DNA from: an uncultured Treponema sp. | GTDB lineage: Bacteria > Spirochaetota > Spirochaetia > Treponematales > Treponemataceae | DNA length: 10,027 nt | Direction of reading: 5' to 3' | Assembly (NCBI GenBank): GCA_937893155.1 | Contig: CALBGU010000189.1 | Location: forward strand, 1-10,027 | Shown: positions 5,604 through 10,027 of the stretch, one piece after another | How the letters are laid out: every line of letters starts with the position of its first letter | Numbering within the stretch: the stretch's first letter is position 1 | Notes under the pieces: generated by a model | Told to the model about the DNA's origin: nothing | The model's database searches: none | Seen by the model: the letters and a program-made list of their open reading frames with translations, nothing else | Made by a program: the position numbers and the translations under genes

Positions 5604-7760
5604 GTTGCTGTGAGCCGTTTTTTTGTTGCGCTATCCATTCTTTCGTGCGTATTTTTGGGCTGTAATCGCGTCATTGCGGAAGAGGAAGCGCAAGATGATT
5701 CGTATTTTTTTCGCGCGATAAAGGCTCAAAAAAGCGGCTGTCAAAAAGAGGCAGAGGAGCTTTTTAAAAAAGGTTCGGAACTTTCAACAACGGCAATTAT
5801 AATGCGGCGCAGTTTTGAACATCTGCTAGAGATTGCGGCAAGCGAAGAAAAAGAAGAAATCATAACCGCATTTTTGAAAAAATACGACGATGATAATGCA
5901 AAATTCACGGCGGCAAAAATCTGGGCAGAGCGCAATGATTTTGCAAAAATCGTCGAAATCGCAGAACAGAGTGCGCTGGAAGAAATCCCTAATGAGTTTA
6001 TGCGCCTGTATTTTTCGTCGTTTTTTCATTTGCCGAGCGACGAATTTTCTTCTGAAATCCACCAAAAAATTCGCCACTGGTTTTCGTGCCGTCCTTATTC
6101 TTCAGAACACCAAATTTTTTATCAAGAATATAAATCCTTTTTCAAATTGGTTCCCGATGAAAATCCGCAAAAATCCCAAATCGATGAAAATCTGGTGATA
6201 ATGGATTTTCGCAACGAGATTTTTCGCTTGAGCTATGGCGGCGCGTTTTCGTATTTGGAACGCGGAAAGCTCAAACCGGAATTTTTTGGCGGCACTTTTT
6301 CGGACGAAATGCTTTCGGATATTGGAAAAGCGTGTTTATACGGGAGCAAAGACAGCTACAAAACGCTGTCCGTACTGCAAAAATATGTGCTTGAGGCGCA
6401 AACGGGGCACAGTTCTTATTTCAGGTATTTTTACACCGGGCGGATTTTTGAACGCGCCAAAAAGGGACGAACTGCCGCCGCTGATGAATACAAAAAGGCG
6501 TTTGACACTGCATTTTCGGAGAAAACCGCAGACAATGCACTTTGGTATTATTTGAATGCAACGCTTGCCGTCTCCGCACAGCGCGCGCTCATCGAGGCGG
6601 AAAAATACGCGAGTCAATGGCACGACGCACAGGAATTCGACGGATTTTTTGACACGCTGGCAATCCGATTTGTAGCGGGCAAAAAGTGGAAGGAAATCTA
6701 TCGCGCGTATGAAAATCTCGGCGCGTTTATGTCGGACGAAGCGGCGGCGCAGTTTGCGTATTTAAGCGCGCGGCTGATTGACACGAAGCGGCTTACGCTT
6801 TCGGATATTCGCGATGTGTGGACAATTATTCATTCAGACGCAGAAAAAGTGCCGTGGGACATTTTAGAGGTGTCAAACAAGGCGTATCGACGGGCGCTCA
6901 AATCGGGGATACGCCCGTATTACAGCGTGTGTGCGGCGCGCTGGCTCGACGACGACGATATATTGTTTTCGGATATTTTTTACACGCATCAAAAAACAAA
7001 GGATTTTAAGCGAAATATCGATTATGAAACGCTGCTGTTAGATTATGTGAAATTTGATTTGATAGACGAAATGTATGCGGAATGGCTCGTTTTGCGCGAC
7101 AACATCAGCCTTGAAATTACCGCAGAACTTTCACAAGCATACCAAAAAAGCGGCTCGGATTCTGATAATCGCTATGCAAAAGCGCTCCGAATGGTGTCTT
7201 ATGCGGCAAACCGAGATTGGTCAGCACCGACGAAAAAGGCAATCGAACAACTCTTTCCGCGGAACTTTTTGGAACTGGTGAGCGAATCAGGAGCGCAATT
7301 TTCGGTGAGCGAACCGCTTTTGTTCGGCTTGATAAAAAGCGAAAGTTATTTTGACCCCACGGTTTCAAGCGCGGCGGGAGCTTCGGGTTTAACGCAGCTT
7401 ATGGATTCCACCGCGGCGGACGTGGCGCGAAAACTCAAGATACAGCCGTATACACTCACCGACGCGCATACGAATATACAATTCGGCTCATACTACATTT
7501 CGGAATTGATTCGCAGGCTGAATGATTCTCAAATTCTCGCACTTTTTGCGTACAACGGCGGCATAACGCACGTTCGTAATTGGCTCAAAAGCGCAAAATT
7601 GGAATATGGGGACAATCTGCCGAATGATTTATTCTTAGAAGCATTGCCGTTTGCCGAAACTAGAGAATATGGGCGCAAAGTCGTGGGCGCTGCGGCGGTG
7701 TATGGCTATTTGTATTACGGGAAATCGACCGCAAGCGTAGTTGCTGACATTATGAACTAA
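5601..7760 (+). CDS. slt: Soluble lytic murein transglycosylase (Slt family), exported
   Basis: This 719-residue enzyme cleaves the MurNAc-GlcNAc bond of peptidoglycan non-hydrolytically, forming 1,6-anhydro-MurNAc. It starts at GTG with AAGG seven bases upstream, nine bases after the LysM gene. Residues 1-26 are an export signal. Phe-Leu-Gly-Cys with Cys21 is a possible spirochaetal lipobox, and Val-Ile-Ala is an alternative signal peptidase I site. Residues ~30-545 are alpha-helical and solenoid-like, as in the Slt70 superhelix, with no clear catalytic motif. The C-terminal SLT domain (~555-690) carries the catalytic Glu581 in Lys-Ser-Glu-Ser, then Gly-Ala-Ser-Gly-Leu-Thr-Gln-Leu-Met (593-601) and Ala-Tyr-Asn-Gly-Gly (650-654), the standard family motifs. 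The total length is close to Slt70. Location just after a LysM protein suggests shared work on wall turnover or on passage of envelope structures through the wall. Confidence 0.93.
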   Translation: MVAVSRFFVALSILSCVFLGCNRVIAEEEAQDDSYFFRAIKAQKSGCQKEAEELFKKGSELSTTAIIMRRSFEHLLEIAASEEKEEIITAFLKKYDDDNAKFTAAKIWAERNDFAKIVEIAEQSALEEIPNEFMRLYFSSFFHLPSDEFSSEIHQKIRHWFSCRPYSSEHQIFYQEYKSFFKLVPDENPQKSQIDENLVIMDFRNEIFRLSYGGAFSYLERGKLKPEFFGGTFSDEMLSDIGKACLYGSKDSYKTLSVLQKYVLEAQTGHSSYFRYFYTGRIFERAKKGRTAAADEYKKAFDTAFSEKTADNALWYYLNATLAVSAQRALIEAEKYASQWHDAQEFDGFFDTLAIRFVAGKKWKEIYRAYENLGAFMSDEAAAQFAYLSARLIDTKRLTLSDIRDVWTIIHSDAEKVPWDILEVSNKAYRRALKSGIRPYYSVCAARWLDDDDILFSDIFYTHQKTKDFKRNIDYETLLLDYVKFDLIDEMYAEWLVLRDNISLEITAELSQAYQKSGSDSDNRYAKALRMVSYAANRDWSAPTKKAIEQLFPRNFLELVSESGAQFSVSEPLLFGLIKSESYFDPTVSSAAGASGLTQLMDSTAADVARKLKIQPYTLTDAHTNIQFGSYYISELIRRLNDSQILALFAYNGGITHVRNWLKSAKLEYGDNLPNDLFLEALPFAETREYGRKVVGAAAVYGYLYYGKSTASVVADIMN

Positions 7761-7792
7761 TTTTTGCAGAAAAAAAATCACAGAGGATACGT

Positions 7793-8998
7793 ATGAAAAA
7801 CAAACACATTTTTGTAGCATTGCTCTTTGCTTTTACCTTTTTTGGCTGTTCTCATAAAAATGCAGAAATAAAAGTGCCAAACAAAGAAAAACCCGTGCTG
7901 TTTTATAATCGGCAACCGGGCGACCCTGCAACCGGCAAATTGGATATGAAAAGCCTTAACTGGAACGCTGACACCTTTTTTGTGGGCGGCGATTCGGTGG
8001 GCGGAGGCGCAATGCAAGGCTCTCTTGTAGTGGATTATCTTTTGAGTGCAGACGCAGAAAAAATCGACAGGAACGGCGACGGCGTTATCGGCTACGTTCT
8101 TTGCATTGGAACAGACACACAGCTCGACGCAGATTATCGCACCGCAGGAGTCCGCAAGGCGCTTGGCACGTGGAACGGCTCTGCCCGCGTGCGCGATGTA
8201 AAAGACGGCTCGCTCAAAATCCACGACAAAGTGTATCAAGTGCAAGAACTCGACAGCAAAGTGATGAAAGAAAAAAACGGCACGGCGTGGAGTTCCGCGA
8301 TGTCTGAAGAGGCGATGGCGTATTGGCTTTGGAAATTCGGCGACAAAATCGACCTTGTGATTTCAAACAATGATTCAATGGCACTTGCCTGCATTAAAAC
8401 CAAGGGATTTCCGCGCGGCATTCCCGTTTTTGGCTACGACGCAAACGACGATGCTTTGAATGCGATTGAAAAAGGCGAAATGGTCGGCTCTATTTCGCAA
8501 AGCTACGATTACCAAGCCGCGATGATTATGCTGATGATGAGAAACCTTGTGGACGGCGTTCACGGCGATGATTGCGTGGCAACGGGCGTTTCCGTGCCAG
8601 ACCGATACGGCAACAAAATTGCGGCTCCGATGAGCTACGACAGGTTTTCGCGCGCCGTTTTGGTTCGCAATTCCGCGGTTACCAAAAACAACCTTGCGCA
8701 ATTCAGAAAAAAGTTCCGCCACGACGGCGGCATAAAGGCAATCGAAAAAAACGGCTCTGAAAAGAAAATCTTGATGACCGTGTACAACGAAAACTCGTTT
8801 TTTACAGCGCAGCAACTTGTTCCTGCAATGAAATATTATGCCGAGCAGCTCAATTTGAGCCTAACGATACTCAACGGGAACGGGCGCAATGATTCGGCAA
8901 TTTTGCAGCAAATCGGCGATGTGTCAGAGTACGACGGCTTTTTGCTCAACTTGGTCAGCACAAATCAAGGCAGAGCGTATCTTGAGCGAATCCGCTAA
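7793..8998 (+). CDS. mglB: MglB-type glucose/galactose-binding lipoprotein, circularly permuted
   Basis: This 401-residue periplasmic-binding protein would deliver hexose to an Mgl-type ABC transporter. AGAGGA (7782-7787) precedes the ATG. A signal peptide ends in Phe-Phe-Gly-Cys with Cys19, a relaxed spirochaetal lipobox. Residues 30-42 (Lys-Pro-Val-Leu-Phe-Tyr-Asn) match E. coli MglB only from about its middle of lobe 1. The Ca-binding loop Asp92-x-Asn94-x-Asp96-Gly follows, then Asp112/Arg116 (MglB Asp154/Arg158), Asn192-Asn193-Asp194 and Asp216 (MglB Asp236). The MglB N-terminal segment appears instead at residues 324-401: Thr-Val-Tyr, Phe337 (MglB Phe16) and Asn386-Leu-Val (MglB Asn91). 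This is a circular permutation, as reported for T. pallidum Tp0684 (MglB-2). MglB His152, Asp14 and Asn256 appear to be Gln110, Ser335 and Gln. No permease or ATPase gene adjoins it here. Confidence 0.88.
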   Translation: MKNKHIFVALLFAFTFFGCSHKNAEIKVPNKEKPVLFYNRQPGDPATGKLDMKSLNWNADTFFVGGDSVGGGAMQGSLVVDYLLSADAEKIDRNGDGVIGYVLCIGTDTQLDADYRTAGVRKALGTWNGSARVRDVKDGSLKIHDKVYQVQELDSKVMKEKNGTAWSSAMSEEAMAYWLWKFGDKIDLVISNNDSMALACIKTKGFPRGIPVFGYDANDDALNAIEKGEMVGSISQSYDYQAAMIMLMMRNLVDGVHGDDCVATGVSVPDRYGNKIAAPMSYDRFSRAVLVRNSAVTKNNLAQFRKKFRHDGGIKAIEKNGSEKKILMTVYNENSFFTAQQLVPAMKYYAEQLNLSLTILNGNGRNDSAILQQIGDVSEYDGFLLNLVSTNQGRAYLERIR

Positions 8999-9034
8999 CA
9001 GCGCACCCGATTTTGTAGCACAAAGGAAGAAAAA

Positions 9035-10027
9035 ATGAAAATCAGAGAACTTTCGGCAGAAGTAAAACTGTTTTCGTATTTTGCGATTCTTGCTGTGGTA
9101 GGCACAATGGCGCTCAGTTTGCCGTGTATGTATCGCAACGGCACACCGTATCCGATTCTCGACGTGCTTTTTACCACGGTGTCAGCGATGTGCGTTACCG
9201 GACTTTCCACATTCGGAGCAGACTGCTTTAATAGGGCAGGATTGACCGCGCTGATGATTATCATCGAAGCGGGCGGCTTGGGGCTCATCGTGTTTTTCTC
9301 GCTGTATCTCGTGCGCCCGGGCGTAAAAGTGTCGCACATCAACCGCAATTTTATGCGCGGATTTTTTTTGCCGAGCGTGGAAACGAATGCCAAAGTCATC
9401 ATCATCGACATCTTGCGCTACACGTTTGCCATACAGCTCATCTGCGCGCTCTTGCTGATGCTTATCCTCCGTTTTCGCGGAGAAACGCACTGGATTTTCT
9501 ACGGATTATTTTTGTCGGTGTCGGCGTTTTGCAATGCGGGATTTTCGCCGTATTCAGACAGTCTGGCATCTCTTTCGGCAAACGTGCCGTTTACGCTCGT
9601 TATCAGCGTGCTCGTTGTGTTCGGCGGATTGGGATTCACGGTTATGCAGGATTTTTGGCGATTCGTCAAAGCAAAAGCGCACGGAAAACGCTACCGATTG
9701 TCGTTTCATTCCAAAATCGTGCTTTCAATGACGATTGCGCTGCTCATCGTGCCGACGCTGTGCTTTTTGGCATTTGAATACCGCAGTCTATTTGCGCCAA
9801 TGCCACTCATTCAAAAAATCAACAACGCCTTTTTTCAGAGCGTCACCGTGCGCACAGCAGGATTTGAAATGGTCAGCCAAGGAAAATTGTCTTCGGCTTC
9901 GGCGTTTTTCTCGTGCTTGCTGATGATAATCGGCGGAAATCCCGGCTCAATGGCGGGCGGCATCAAAACGACCACCTTCTATTTGATTTTGTGCAATGCT
10001 TTCCGCGACGACGGCGATGAGGGCGAT
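9035..10027 (+). CDS. TrkH/KtrB-type potassium uptake channel subunit (partial, first 331 residues)
   Basis: The frame is open from the ATG at 9035 (AAAGGAAG at 9022-9029) to the right edge, with no stop seen. The protein belongs to the superfamily of K+ transporters, with four pore loops of M1-P-M2 type in the inner membrane. Three loops and the start of the last region are visible: Thr-Thr-Val-Ser-Ala-Met-Cys-Val-Thr-Gly-Leu (47-57), Ser-Ala-Phe-Cys-Asn-Ala-Gly-Phe (163-170) and Thr-Val-Arg-Thr-Ala-Gly-Phe (271-277). The last is followed by Gly-Gly-Asn-Pro-Gly-Ser-Met-Ala-Gly-Gly-Ile-Lys-Thr-Thr-Thr (300-314). The selectivity-filter glycines at 56, 169 and 276 are intact. A short first segment fits KtrB better than the longer TrkH. 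A regulatory KtrA/TrkA gene may follow beyond the edge. It starts 36 bases after the sugar-binding gene, probably in the same operon. Confidence 0.9.
   Translation, partial: MKIRELSAEVKLFSYFAILAVVGTMALSLPCMYRNGTPYPILDVLFTTVSAMCVTGLSTFGADCFNRAGLTALMIIIEAGGLGLIVFFSLYLVRPGVKVSHINRNFMRGFFLPSVETNAKVIIIDILRYTFAIQLICALLLMLILRFRGETHWIFYGLFLSVSAFCNAGFSPYSDSLASLSANVPFTLVISVLVVFGGLGFTVMQDFWRFVKAKAHGKRYRLSFHSKIVLSMTIALLIVPTLCFLAFEYRSLFAPMPLIQKINNAFFQSVTVRTAGFEMVSQGKLSSASAFFSCLLMIIGGNPGSMAGGIKTTTFYLILCNAFRDDGDEGD

Overview
The window most likely comes from a host-associated spirochaete of the genus Treponema. This is inferred from protein content: a dCache chemoreceptor with a treponeme-like sensor, a circularly permuted MglB-2-type sugar-binding lipoprotein (the fold reported for T. 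pallidum Tp0684), relaxed lipoboxes ending in Phe-Leu-Gly-Cys or Phe-Phe-Gly-Cys, and a LysM protein with a single membrane anchor. Genes have intermediate GC; the large intergenic region is AT-rich and full of repeats. No rRNA, tRNA or CRISPR array is visible.

Layout. Positions 1-714 (minus strand) hold the N-terminal part of an exported, probably outer-membrane beta-barrel protein that runs off the left edge. Positions 715-1609 are a divergent, gene-free region of about 900 bp. It holds three copies of a perfect 20-bp palindrome, two of them inside a longer repeat, about 2.7 copies of an 82-bp tandem repeat, and a pair of oppositely oriented hairpins with identical 8-base arms. It also has a consensus sigma-70 promoter (TTGACA-N16-TATAAT) and, between that promoter and the next gene, an 82-bp MITE-like element. 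Positions 1610-3382 encode a methyl-accepting chemotaxis protein.

From 3492 to the right edge four genes run on the plus strand with gaps of 9, 32 and 36 bp and probably form one operon. The first is a bitopic protein with a DnaK-like substrate-binding domain on the cytoplasmic side, a very long acidic linker, one membrane segment and a periplasmic LysM domain. The others are a soluble lytic transglycosylase starting at GTG, the permuted MglB-like glucose/galactose-binding lipoprotein, and a TrkH/KtrB-type potassium channel subunit that is cut by the right edge.

How the genes fit together. The first two operon genes both concern peptidoglycan: one binds it and tethers it to the inner membrane, the other cleaves it. 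The last two are envelope transport functions. The sugar-binding protein has no permease or ATPase gene beside it in the window. The strongest points for follow-up are the Hsp70-SBD/LysM architecture, the circular permutation, and the repeat-packed leader upstream of the chemoreceptor.
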